Made by a program: the position numbers and the translations under genes
Notes under the pieces: generated by a model
The model's input: the letters and a program-made list of their open reading frames with translations, nothing else
The model's database searches: none
Told to the model about the DNA's origin: nothing
Source of the DNA: Haloplanus sp. GDY1
Lineage (GTDB): Archaea; Halobacteriota; Halobacteria; Halobacteriales; Haloferacaceae
DNA length: 64,000 bases
NCBI RefSeq assembly: GCF_023703775.1
Contig: NZ_CP098514.1
Location: 744,001 to 808,000 of the forward strand
Direction of reading: 5' to 3'
Shown here: one piece after another, positions 33,545 through 41,682 of the stretch
Position numbering within the stretch: position 1 is the stretch's first letter
Layout of the letters: the number at the start of each line of letters is the position of its first letter

Positions 33545-34668
33545 TGGACGGGCTACTGCTCCAGTCGGGGACGACCACCCCGACCGGGACCGCGAACGCG
33601 ACGGCCAACGCCTCCGCGGCCGGTCCCGTGACGACGCTGCCCGAGACGATTTCGGGCGCGCTCGGTCTCTCGGGCACCCTCGGCGACGTGGTGGGCGGCC
33701 TGATCGGCGCCTTCCTCATCGCCAACATCATGCTCGGCATGACGGCGCTGGCCGGGCCGTGGGCCAAGCGGAAGATCACGGCCGCCTTCACCGACCGGAT
33801 CGCGGTCAACCGGATCGGGCCCTTCGGCCTGCTGATCATCGTCGCCGACGCGGTGCGCCTGCTGTCGAAGGAACTGATCGTTCCGGACGGCGTCGACCGC
33901 CCGGCGTGGGACATCGCGCCGATCGTCCTGCCGTTCTCCGCGCTGCTGGGCTTCGCGGTGATCCCGCTGGGGAGCGGCCTCCAGCTCGCCGACCCCGAGA
34001 CGGGCATCGTCTTCGCGTTCGCCGCCGCCTCCATCGCGTCGCTCGGCCTCGTCATGGCCGGCTACGCCTCGAACAACAAGTACTCGCTGCTGGGGTCGCT
34101 GCGCTCCATCGCACAGAACCTCGCGTACGAGATCCCGCTGGTCGTCACGGCGGCGTCGGTGATCATCTTCGCCGGCACGCTCCAGACCAGCGAGATCGTC
34201 GCCGCACAGACCGAGACGCTGGTGTCGGTCGCCGGGGTGGCGATTCCCGCGTGGTACGCCTTCGTCAACCCCTTCGCGTTCGTGCTGTTCGTGCTGGCGA
34301 ACCTGGCGGAGATCGGTCGGAACCCGTTCGACATCCCCGAGGCGCCGACCGAAATCGTCGCCGGGTACCAGACCGAGTACTCCAGCGTCTACTTCGTGCT
34401 GTTCTACCTCGGGGAGTTCATCCACATCTTCCTGGGCGGCGCGCTGATCGCCGTCCTCTTCCTCGGTGGGCCGGCCGGTCCGGTCCTGCCCGGGTTCGTC
34501 TGGATGGTCATCAAGATGTGGGCGTTCTTCCTGTTCACGCAGTGGGCCCGGTCGGCGGTCCCGCGCGTGCGTATCGACCAGTTGATCGAAATCGGCTGGA
34601 AGGGGATGCTCGTGCTCTCCTTCGCCAACCTAGTGCTCACCGCAATCCTCGTCGGAGTGATCGCGTAA
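33544..34668 (+). CDS. nuoH: NADH-quinone oxidoreductase-like subunit H
   Basis: The membrane subunit that links the quinone site to the proton-pumping arm. It has 374 residues and about eight helices after a 45-residue Thr/Ala-rich start. Conserved loops are NRIGPFGLLIIVADAVRLLS near 82, YASNNKYSLLGSLRSIAQNL near 170 and NPFDIPEAPTEIVAGYQTEY near 260, which contains the charged residues of the E-channel. Its stop codon TAATG contains the nuoI start. Confidence 0.95.
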   Translation: MDGLLLQSGTTTPTGTANATANASAAGPVTTLPETISGALGLSGTLGDVVGGLIGAFLIANIMLGMTALAGPWAKRKITAAFTDRIAVNRIGPFGLLIIVADAVRLLSKELIVPDGVDRPAWDIAPIVLPFSALLGFAVIPLGSGLQLADPETGIVFAFAAASIASLGLVMAGYASNNKYSLLGSLRSIAQNLAYEIPLVVTAASVIIFAGTLQTSEIVAAQTETLVSVAGVAIPAWYAFVNPFAFVLFVLANLAEIGRNPFDIPEAPTEIVAGYQTEYSSVYFVLFYLGEFIHIFLGGALIAVLFLGGPAGPVLPGFVWMVIKMWAFFLFTQWARSAVPRVRIDQLIEIGWKGMLVLSFANLVLTAILVGVIA

Positions 34669-35129
34669 TGATTGGAATACTGAAAGGCATGGCGACGACG
34701 ATGAAACACGCGCTGGACGGCAAGACGTTCACCGTCGAATATCCGGACGTGGCGCCGGAGGTCAGTCCGCGGTTCCGCGGCGTCCACAAGTTCAGCCAGG
34801 AGCGGTGCATCTGGTGTCGACAGTGCGAGAACGTCTGTCCGAACGACACGATCCAGATCGTCCAGGACGACCAGCGCAACGGCGAACAGTACAACCTCCA
34901 CATCGGGCAGTGCATCTACTGCCGGCTCTGCGAGGAGGTGTGTCCGGTGGACGCCATCCTGCTCACCCAGAACTTCGAGTTCACGGCCGACACCAAAGAC
35001 GACTTCGTCTACAACAAGGAACAGTTGAAGAACGTCCCGTGGTACAAGGGCATCGACCCGCTGGAATCCCGCAATCCCGACCGGAGCGCGTGGATCGGCG
35101 AGGGCGACGGAGAGATCGACTACCAGTGA
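34668..35129 (+). CDS. nuoI: NADH-quinone oxidoreductase-like subunit I, two 4Fe-4S clusters
   Basis: A 153-residue ferredoxin-type subunit. Two complete 4Fe-4S sites are present: CIWCRQCENVCP (Cys47, 50, 53, 57) and CIYCRLCEEVCP (Cys82, 85, 88, 92). They pass electrons toward NuoB. With NuoE, F and G absent from the operon, NuoI is the outermost electron carrier encoded here, so it must receive electrons from an unidentified donor. Confidence 0.95.
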   Translation: MIGILKGMATTMKHALDGKTFTVEYPDVAPEVSPRFRGVHKFSQERCIWCRQCENVCPNDTIQIVQDDQRNGEQYNLHIGQCIYCRLCEEVCPVDAILLTQNFEFTADTKDDFVYNKEQLKNVPWYKGIDPLESRNPDRSAWIGEGDGEIDYQ

Positions 35130-35192
35130 TGTCCGGGCCGGCACTGCGCCGTCTCGAAACGTTCAAAGGAATACCTCAAGCAAACTCAAGCA
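35130..35192 (+). other. Gap between nuoI and nuoJ1 with a short direct repeat
   Basis: This 63-base space is the only sizeable gap in the operon. CTCAAGCAA occurs at 35175-35183 and 35185-35193, the second copy running into the nuoJ1 start codon. No clear TATA box was seen. Confidence 0.4.
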
Positions 35193-35474
35193 ATGGTGTA
35201 TGAAACGATCGCGTTCGCGCTGTTCGCCCTGATCACACTGGGCTGCAGCCTGGGCGTCGTCCTGGTCGAGGACGTGTGGCACTCCGCACTCCTCCTCGGC
35301 GGCGCCCTGTTGAGCGTCGCGGTACATTACGTGATGATGCAGGCGGAGTTTCTCGCCGCCATGCAGATCCTCGTCTACGTGGGCGGGGTGCTCATCCTCA
35401 TCACGTTCGCCGTGATGCTCACGAAATCGACCTCGGCAGCGGAATCGACTTCCACGGAGGTGCGTGAGACGTGA
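35193..35474 (+). CDS. nuoJ1: NuoJ N-terminal half
   Basis: NuoJ is split into two genes in this operon. This 93-residue part has three helices, with GVVLVEDVWHSALLLGGALL near 22 and MMQAEFLAAMQILVYVGGVL near 48, the latter being the pi-bulge helix region typical of NuoJ. The hydrophilic last 15 residues end in a GTGA overlap with the second half. Split NuoJ is known from other haloarchaea. Confidence 0.9.
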   Translation: MVYETIAFALFALITLGCSLGVVLVEDVWHSALLLGGALLSVAVHYVMMQAEFLAAMQILVYVGGVLILITFAVMLTKSTSAAESTSTEVRET

Positions 35475-35854
35475 CGACGAAGCCGAAACTCAGGACCGGC
35501 TCGCACCTGCTTCCAGGCCTCGCGGCCGTCGCGCTGTTCGTCGTGCTGGCCGCGGCGATCGTCCGTGCCTCCTTCGGCGACCCACAGGGGTTCGCCGCGG
35601 ACGCCCCGATCACCGCGAGCATCGGGTACGCGATGTTCAACCTCGACATGGGCGCAGTCCCGGGCGAGGGGATGATCGTCGCGTTCATCCTCATCGCGGT
35701 GGTGCTGGACGCCGCACTCGACGGGGCGCTCCTGCTCGCGAAACGCGAGGAGGAAGGGAGTGCCGTCGCGCTCCTCGCCGACGGCGGCCGGCAGGTCCGC
35801 GACCGGCTCCGTGACGATACGGAGACGGACGCGGACGAGGGAGGTGACCGCTGA
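35471..35854 (+). CDS. nuoJ2: NuoJ C-terminal half
   Basis: A 127-residue protein starting at a GTG inside the nuoJ1 stop. It has two helices, the second (GEGMIVAFILIAVVLDAALD) matching the last helices of bacterial NuoJ, and a soluble acidic tail of about 35 residues. Sequence similarity alone is weak. The position between nuoJ1 and nuoK is the main support. Confidence 0.82.
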   Translation: MTTKPKLRTGSHLLPGLAAVALFVVLAAAIVRASFGDPQGFAADAPITASIGYAMFNLDMGAVPGEGMIVAFILIAVVLDAALDGALLLAKREEEGSAVALLADGGRQVRDRLRDDTETDADEGGDR

Positions 35855-36156
35855 TGGTCCCGGTCCAGTGGTACCTCCTGCTCGCCGCGGCCGTGTTCTG
35901 CATCGGCCTGTTCGGCATCCTGACCCGACAGAACGCGCTGCTGTTCCTCATGTCGGTCGAACTGATGCTGAACGCGGCCAACATCAACCTCGTGGCCTTC
36001 TCGGCCTACTGGGGGAACGTCACGGGACAGACGTTCAGCCTGTTCACGCTGGCGCTCGCCGCCGCGGAGGTCGCGGTGGGCATCGGCATCATCCTCGTGT
36101 TGTATCGCAACTTCGGCGATATCGACGTGACGCTGGCCAAGGAGATGAGGTGGTAA
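35854..36156 (+). CDS. nuoK: NADH-quinone oxidoreductase-like subunit K
   Basis: A 100-residue, three-helix membrane subunit. NALLFLMSVELMLNAANINL contains the conserved membrane Glu of helix 2, and LAAAEVAVGIGIILVLYR the second Glu of helix 3. It forms part of the proton path beside NuoN. It is homologous to MnhC in the antiporter operon. One base separates it from nuoL. Confidence 0.94.
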   Translation: MVPVQWYLLLAAAVFCIGLFGILTRQNALLFLMSVELMLNAANINLVAFSAYWGNVTGQTFSLFTLALAAAEVAVGIGIILVLYRNFGDIDVTLAKEMRW

Positions 36157-36157
36157 G

Positions 36158-38185
36158 ATGGTCGGAGCATTCGACTACGCGCCCGCCATCGTCCTCCTCC
36201 CGTTCCTCTCGTTCCTCGTGTCGCTCGCGGGCGGGAAGTACCTCCCCAAGGGCGGCGCGTTCGGCGGCATCGCCGCCACCGCGGGGTCGCTCGTGCTGTC
36301 GGCGTGGGTCTTCCTGACCGTCAGCGACGGCAACGTCTACAACGCCACCCTCTACGAGTGGGCCACGGGCGTCGGCGAGGAGACGGCCACCCTCACGTTC
36401 GGCCTGCTGCTCGATCCGCTGGCGGCGATGATGCTGCTCATCGTCTCGCTGGTTTCGCTTCTGGTCCACGTCTTCAGCCTCGGCTACATGAACGACGAGG
36501 GCGAGACCGGGCTCCCCCGGTATTACGCCGGCCTCGGCCTCTTCACCGCCTCCATGCTCGGGTTCGTCGTCGCCGACAACCTGCTCATGGCGTTCATGTT
36601 CTTCGAACTCGTCGGCCTCTGTTCGTACCTCCTGATCGGCTTCTGGTTCCGCGAGTCGGGGCCGCCGAGCGCCGCGAAGAAGGCGTTCCTCGTCACCCGG
36701 TTCGGCGACTACTTCTTCCTCGTCGGCGTCGTCGCCGTCTTCGCCACCTTCGGCACCGCGAAGTTCGCGGGCGAGGGAGCGTTCCCGGTGCTCGCGGAGG
36801 AGGCCCTCGCCGGGTCCGCCGAGGCGGTGACCACCTTCGGCTTCGCGCCGGAGACGTGGTTCACCATCCTCGGCCTGCTGATCCTCGGCGGCGTGATCGG
36901 GAAGTCCGCGCAGTTCCCGCTTCACACCTGGCTCCCGGACGCCATGGAGGGTCCGACGCCCGTCTCCGCGCTCATCCACGCCGCGACGATGGTCGCGGCC
37001 GGCGTCTACCTGGTGGCGCGGATGTACGGCTTCTACGCGCTTTCCCCCACCGCTCTCGGCATCATCGCGCTGGTCGGCGGGTTCACCGCCCTCTTCGCCG
37101 CGACGATGGGCGTCGTCAAGCGGGAGATCAAGCAGGTCCTCGCCTACTCCACCATCTCGCAGTACGGCTACATGATGCTGGGGCTGGGCGCCGGCGGCTA
37201 CGTCGCCGCCACCTTCCACCTCATGACCCACGCCTTCTTCAAGGCGCTCCTGTTCCTCGGCGCTGGCTCGGTCATCATCGCCATGCACCACGACGAGGAC
37301 ATGTGGAACATGGGCGGGCTCAAAGAGGAGATGCCGGTGACGTACTACACGTTCCTCGCCGGTTCGCTCGCGCTCGCGGGCATCTTCCCCTTCGCGGGCT
37401 TCTGGTCGAAGGACGAGGTGCTCTACGAGACGCTCATTCACGGGCTCGGGGGGGCGCCGCTCCTGCTGGCGGGCTACGCGATGGGCCTCGTCGCCGTCTT
37501 CTTCACCGGCTTCTACACCTTCCGGATGGTCTTCTTGACCTTCCACGGTGAGCCCCGGACGGAGACGGCGGCGGACCCACACGGCGTCCGCTGGAACGTG
37601 AAGGGGCCGCTGGTCGTCCTCGGAATCCTCGCCGCCACCACCGGGGTCGTCAACATGGTGCCCGTCGAGAAACTGCTCGGAATCACGGGCATCGACTTCC
37701 TGCACCAGTGGCTCGACGGCGGCTTCGAGGCGCTGACTGCCCACCACTACGGCGACGTGCTCCCGTACTCGTCGGCCTACATCGGCGGGGAGACGACGAC
37801 CGTCGCAGTCGGTGCGGCCGTCTCGCTTGGCCTCGCGCTCGCCGGAGCGGGGCTCGCTCACGTCCTCTACAACAAGCCCAGCCCCGCCGAGCACACGGAA
37901 AAACTCGGCTCGATCAAGACGCTGTGGTACAACAACTACTACCAGGACGAATACCAGGTCTGGATCGCCGAGTCGGTCGTCCTGCCCCTCGCACGGCTGG
38001 CGGATAAGTTCGACCAGGGCGTCGTCGACGGCGTCGTCGACGGCGTCTCGTCGGTGAGCCTGTTCGCCGGAAGCCGCATCCGGCGGCTCCAGACCGGACT
38101 GGTGACGAACTACGCCGCGCTCCTCACCCTCGGGCTGACGGCGTTGCTGGTGGTCTTCGGCGTCATGGGAGGGTGGTTCGCATGA
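36158..38185 (+). CDS. nuoL: NADH-quinone oxidoreductase-like subunit L
   Basis: The distal proton-pumping subunit, 675 residues. Key motifs include FFELVGLCSYLLIGFWF (Glu of helix 5), GKSAQFPLHTWLPDAMEGPT (central Lys of helix 7), HLMTHAFFKALLFLGAGSVI (Lys of helix 12) and PFAGFWSKDEVLYE. Beyond residue 470 a long C-terminal region contains WYNNYYQDEYQVWIAESVVL, probably the amphipathic lateral helix and last membrane segment. It overlaps nuoM by four bases. Confidence 0.95.
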   Translation: MVGAFDYAPAIVLLPFLSFLVSLAGGKYLPKGGAFGGIAATAGSLVLSAWVFLTVSDGNVYNATLYEWATGVGEETATLTFGLLLDPLAAMMLLIVSLVSLLVHVFSLGYMNDEGETGLPRYYAGLGLFTASMLGFVVADNLLMAFMFFELVGLCSYLLIGFWFRESGPPSAAKKAFLVTRFGDYFFLVGVVAVFATFGTAKFAGEGAFPVLAEEALAGSAEAVTTFGFAPETWFTILGLLILGGVIGKSAQFPLHTWLPDAMEGPTPVSALIHAATMVAAGVYLVARMYGFYALSPTALGIIALVGGFTALFAATMGVVKREIKQVLAYSTISQYGYMMLGLGAGGYVAATFHLMTHAFFKALLFLGAGSVIIAMHHDEDMWNMGGLKEEMPVTYYTFLAGSLALAGIFPFAGFWSKDEVLYETLIHGLGGAPLLLAGYAMGLVAVFFTGFYTFRMVFLTFHGEPRTETAADPHGVRWNVKGPLVVLGILAATTGVVNMVPVEKLLGITGIDFLHQWLDGGFEALTAHHYGDVLPYSSAYIGGETTTVAVGAAVSLGLALAGAGLAHVLYNKPSPAEHTEKLGSIKTLWYNNYYQDEYQVWIAESVVLPLARLADKFDQGVVDGVVDGVSSVSLFAGSRIRRLQTGLVTNYAALLTLGLTALLVVFGVMGGWFA

Positions 38186-39714
38186 TAATCGAAGCGCTGA
38201 TCGCCATCACGTTCGTCGCCTCGATGGCCGTGTTGCTGGCCCCGGACGAGTGGGCCGGCCGCCTCGCGGCGGCGCTGAGCCTGCTCCCCGTCGCGGGGAG
38301 CCTCTACATGTGGAGTCGCTTCGACGCGACGGGCAACGCCCTCACCGGCGGTGACCTCGCGTTCGAGACGATGATCCCGTGGCTGGAACTCGGTGGGTAC
38401 ACGATCAACTGGCACGTCGGCGTCGACGGCATCGGCCTGCCGCTGGTGGTGCTCACCACCGTCCTGACGACGCTCGCCATCGTGAGCGCGTGGACCCCGA
38501 TCGACGACCGCCAGTCCCAGTTCTACGGGCTGATGCTGTTCATGGAGGCGAACCTGCTGGGCGTGTTCACCGCGCTCGACTTCTTCGTCTGGTTCGTCTT
38601 CTGGGAGGCCGTCCTCCTGCCGATGTACTTCCTCATCGGCGTCTGGGGCGGCCCGCGGCGGAAGTACGCCGCGATCAAGTTCTTCGTCTACACCAACGTC
38701 GCGTCGCTGGCGATGTTCATCGGCTTCGTCGCGCTGGTGTTCGGCCTGGGCGACTCGGTGTCGTCGCTGGACATGCCCGCCATCGCGCAGGCGTTGCGCG
38801 CGGGCGAACTCGGGTCGTTGTACGGAATTCCGGCCGCGACGCTGCGGAGCGTCGCCTTCGTGGCGATGTTCCTCGGCTTCGCGGTGAAGGTGCCGGTCGT
38901 CCCCTTCCACACGTGGCTGCCGGACGCCCACGTCGAGGCGCCGTCGCCGGTGTCGGTGATGCTGGCGGGCGTCCTTCTGAAGATGGGGACCTACGCACTG
39001 CTGCGGTTCAACTTCACGATGCTGCCGGAGACGGCGACGGCCTTCGTCGTCCCCATCGCCCTGATCGCCGTCGTGAGCGTCATCTACGGTGCGATGCTCG
39101 CGCTGGCCCAGCAGGACCTCAAGCGCATCGTCGCGTACTCCTCCGTCTCCTCGATGGGCTACGTGATCCTCGGCCTCGTCGCCTACACCACCTACGGGGT
39201 CGGCGGCGCGACGTTCCAGATGATCGCCCACGGCCTCATCTCCGGGCTGATGTTCATGTCGGTCGGCGTCATCTACAACGCGACCCACACCCGGATGGTG
39301 GGCGACATGTCCGGGATGGCCGACCGGATGCCGGTCACCGTCGGCATCCTGGTCGCCGGCGCCTTCGGCTACATGGGCCTGCCCCTGATGGCCGGCTTCG
39401 CCGGCGAGTTCTTCATCTTCAAGGGCGCCTTCGCGTCGACGGTGCACGCGGCCATGCCGCTCTTTACCGCCGTCGCGATGTTCGGCATCGTCGTCGTCGC
39501 GGGCTACCTGCTCTTCGCGATGCAGCGGACCCTCTTCGGCTCGTTCCGCCTGGAGACCGACTACGAGGTGGGCCCGGCCGCGCTCCACGAGACGGCGCCG
39601 CTCGCCGTCCTGCTCGCGACCATCATCCTCCTCGGGGTCGCGCCCGACCTCTTCTTCGGGATGATCCAGGACGCGGTCGATCCCCTCCTCGACTTCGGAG
39701 GTGACCTCTCGTGA
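38182..39714 (+). CDS. nuoM: NADH-quinone oxidoreductase-like subunit M
   Basis: A 510-residue antiporter-like pump. VWFVFWEAVLLPMYFLIG carries the helix-5 Glu, and VKVPVVPFHTWLPDAHVEAP with MLAGVLLKMGTYALLRFN the two Lys of helices 7 and 8. QQDLKRIVAYSSVSSMGYVI is the family loop. The ATG at 38182 is chosen over a GTG three codons earlier because it overlaps the nuoL stop exactly as elsewhere in the operon. Confidence 0.95.
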   Translation: MIIEALIAITFVASMAVLLAPDEWAGRLAAALSLLPVAGSLYMWSRFDATGNALTGGDLAFETMIPWLELGGYTINWHVGVDGIGLPLVVLTTVLTTLAIVSAWTPIDDRQSQFYGLMLFMEANLLGVFTALDFFVWFVFWEAVLLPMYFLIGVWGGPRRKYAAIKFFVYTNVASLAMFIGFVALVFGLGDSVSSLDMPAIAQALRAGELGSLYGIPAATLRSVAFVAMFLGFAVKVPVVPFHTWLPDAHVEAPSPVSVMLAGVLLKMGTYALLRFNFTMLPETATAFVVPIALIAVVSVIYGAMLALAQQDLKRIVAYSSVSSMGYVILGLVAYTTYGVGGATFQMIAHGLISGLMFMSVGVIYNATHTRMVGDMSGMADRMPVTVGILVAGAFGYMGLPLMAGFAGEFFIFKGAFASTVHAAMPLFTAVAMFGIVVVAGYLLFAMQRTLFGSFRLETDYEVGPAALHETAPLAVLLATIILLGVAPDLFFGMIQDAVDPLLDFGGDLS

Positions 39715-41216
39715 TCCCCATCCAGACACAACTGCCGACGTGGACGGCCGTCGCGCCGACGCTGCTGCTCGGCCTGACGGCGCTCGTCCTGTTCTTGGCC
39801 GACAGCATCGACCCCGACTCCACGCGACCCACGGCGCTCGCCGGCATCTCGGTGCTCGGGAGCGTCGCGGCCCTTGCCGTCGCCGGCTGGTTCCTGCTCG
39901 CCGGCACCGGCCAGGAGGGCGGCGCGATCGAACTCTACGGTGGCTCCCTCGTCGTCGACGGACTGAGCCTGTTCTTCACGGTTCTCTTCGCGAGCGTCGC
40001 CGCCATGGTGTCGCTCGCGAGCTACGACTACCTGCGTGGCCACGCCTACCAGGCGGAGTTCTACTCCCTGGTGATGCTGGCCGCGACGGGGATGAGCCTC
40101 ATGGGGTCGGCGGGGTCGCTGGCGACGGTGTTCGTCAGCCTCGAACTCGCGTCGCTGCCCTCGTACGCCCTCGTGGCCTTCCTCAAGGACAACCGGGGGA
40201 GCGTCGAGGCGGGGCTGAAGTACTTCCTCGTCGGCGCCGTCTCCTCGGCGGTGTTCGTCTTCGGCATCTCGCTCGTCTACGCCGCCACCGGCTCGCTCCT
40301 GCTGTCGGACGTCGCCGGAGCCATCGGATCCGCGGGTGACCTCGTCGGCATCGCGGGCGTGGGCGTGGTCATGATCGCCGGCGGCTTCGCGTTCAAGACC
40401 GCCTCCGTGCCCTTCCACTTTTGGGCGCCGGAGGCCTACGAGGGCGCCCCGGCACCCATCAGCGCCTTCCTCTCGTCGGCGTCGAAGGCGGCCGGCTTCG
40501 CCGTCGCGTTCCGCGTCTTCGCCGTCGCCTTCCCCATCGAGTCGGTCGTGCCCATGGGCATCGACTGGCCTCTCCTGTTCGCCGTCCTCGCCGTCATCAC
40601 GATGACGGTCGGCAACTTCGCGGCGGCGACCCAGGAGAACGTCAAGCGGATGCTGGCGTACTCCTCGGTGGGCCACGCCGGCTACGCGCTGATCGGCCTC
40701 GCCGCCCTCTCGGGCGGCGGCCCCAACGGGAACGTGATGGGCGCGAGCATGGCCCACCTGCTCGTCTACGGGTTCATGAACACCGGTGCCTTCCTGTTCA
40801 TCGCGATGGTCGAACACTGGGAGGTCGGCCGCACCTTCGAGGACTACAACGGGCTGGCGACCCGGGCGCCGGTCGCCTGCCTCGCGATGACCGTGTTCAT
40901 GTTCTCGCTGGCCGGCCTGCCGCCCTTCGGCGGGTTCCTCTCGAAGTACGCCCTCTTCTACGGGGCGATCCAGGGCGGCTTCTGGTGGCTCGCCGCGGTC
41001 GGTGCGATCAACAGTGCCCTGTCGCTGTTCTACTACTCCAGGGTCGTGAAGGCGATGTGGATCGAGGACCCCTCGGGCTCCTTCGACCTCGGATCGACGC
41101 CGCTCGGCCTCTACGCCGCGGTGATGGTCGCCGCCGTCGGCACGCTCCTGCTCCTGCCGGCGTTCGGCCCCGTCGTCGAGACGGCACAGAGCGCCGCCAC
41201 GGCGCTGTTCGCGTAG
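39711..41216 (+). CDS. nuoN: NADH-quinone oxidoreductase-like subunit N
   Basis: Last nuo gene, 501 residues, starting at a GTG within the nuoM stop. FVSLELASLPSYALVAFLKD has the helix-5 Glu, FAFKTASVPFHFWAPEAYEG the central Lys with the PFHFWAPEAYEGAP signature that separates NuoN from L and M, and VKRMLAYSSVGHAGYALIG follows. The operon ends here, with a convergent gene two bases later. Confidence 0.94.
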   Translation: MIPIQTQLPTWTAVAPTLLLGLTALVLFLADSIDPDSTRPTALAGISVLGSVAALAVAGWFLLAGTGQEGGAIELYGGSLVVDGLSLFFTVLFASVAAMVSLASYDYLRGHAYQAEFYSLVMLAATGMSLMGSAGSLATVFVSLELASLPSYALVAFLKDNRGSVEAGLKYFLVGAVSSAVFVFGISLVYAATGSLLLSDVAGAIGSAGDLVGIAGVGVVMIAGGFAFKTASVPFHFWAPEAYEGAPAPISAFLSSASKAAGFAVAFRVFAVAFPIESVVPMGIDWPLLFAVLAVITMTVGNFAAATQENVKRMLAYSSVGHAGYALIGLAALSGGGPNGNVMGASMAHLLVYGFMNTGAFLFIAMVEHWEVGRTFEDYNGLATRAPVACLAMTVFMFSLAGLPPFGGFLSKYALFYGAIQGGFWWLAAVGAINSALSLFYYSRVVKAMWIEDPSGSFDLGSTPLGLYAAVMVAAVGTLLLLPAFGPVVETAQSAATALFA

Positions 41217-41217
41217 G

Positions 41218-41595
41218 TCAGCCGAGCGTCGATCCGACCGCTCGCGTCACTTCCTTCGACCGGTCGACCGTGATGCCGTCGGTGGTGATGAACACGCCGT
41301 GGTCGCCCTTCACGACGCGCGTCACGAACCCGTTCTCGAAGACCCGGAGCGTGTACTGGTACTCGCCGAGTTCGCTCCCCTCGTAGGCCGTCTGGGCGCG
41401 AAAGCCCACCGCCTCGTGTTCCACCCAGCGCGAGAGGTCAGCGTCCGCCTCCAGATCAGAGCGAAGGTACACCTGTTCGTACTCGTCCGGGGTGAAGTAG
41501 ACGATGCTCCGGAGACTGTCGCCGACCGCGGTTCGACAGGCGCTCACCAGTTGCTCCTCGAGCGACGGATCGACGAGGTCGCGGTGCTCGCTCAT
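41218..41595 (-). CDS. Conserved haloarchaeal protein, DUF7522-like
   Basis: A 125-residue soluble protein. GDSLRSIVYFTPDEYEQVYL near 27-46 and GELGEYQYTLRVFENGFVTR (as read: GSELGEYQYTLRVFENGF) near 85 match a family that I recall as DUF7522, widespread in haloarchaea. An alpha/beta structure is likely, with no catalytic motif. The start at 41595 gives MSEHRDLVDPSLEEQLV. A TATA-like GAATTAACC lies about 30 bases upstream. It is convergent with nuoN. Function unknown. Confidence 0.72.
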   Translation of the reverse strand: MSEHRDLVDPSLEEQLVSACRTAVGDSLRSIVYFTPDEYEQVYLRSDLEADADLSRWVEHEAVGFRAQTAYEGSELGEYQYTLRVFENGFVTRVVKGDHGVFITTDGITVDRSKEVTRAVGSTLG

Positions 41596-41682
41596 GTTGC
41601 ATGGTGTCACGTCACACGTATGGTTAATTCCATCGGCGACGCGGGACGGTAGGGTTTTGGGCGCCCGCCGTAACCCACGAAC

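Noticed and set aside
41618-41633. GTGTCACGTCACAC region before the DUF7522-like gene as a copy of the 12449 operator
   Set aside because: It shares GTCACAC but has a different spacing and is mostly a direct GTCAC repeat, so the likeness is too weak.
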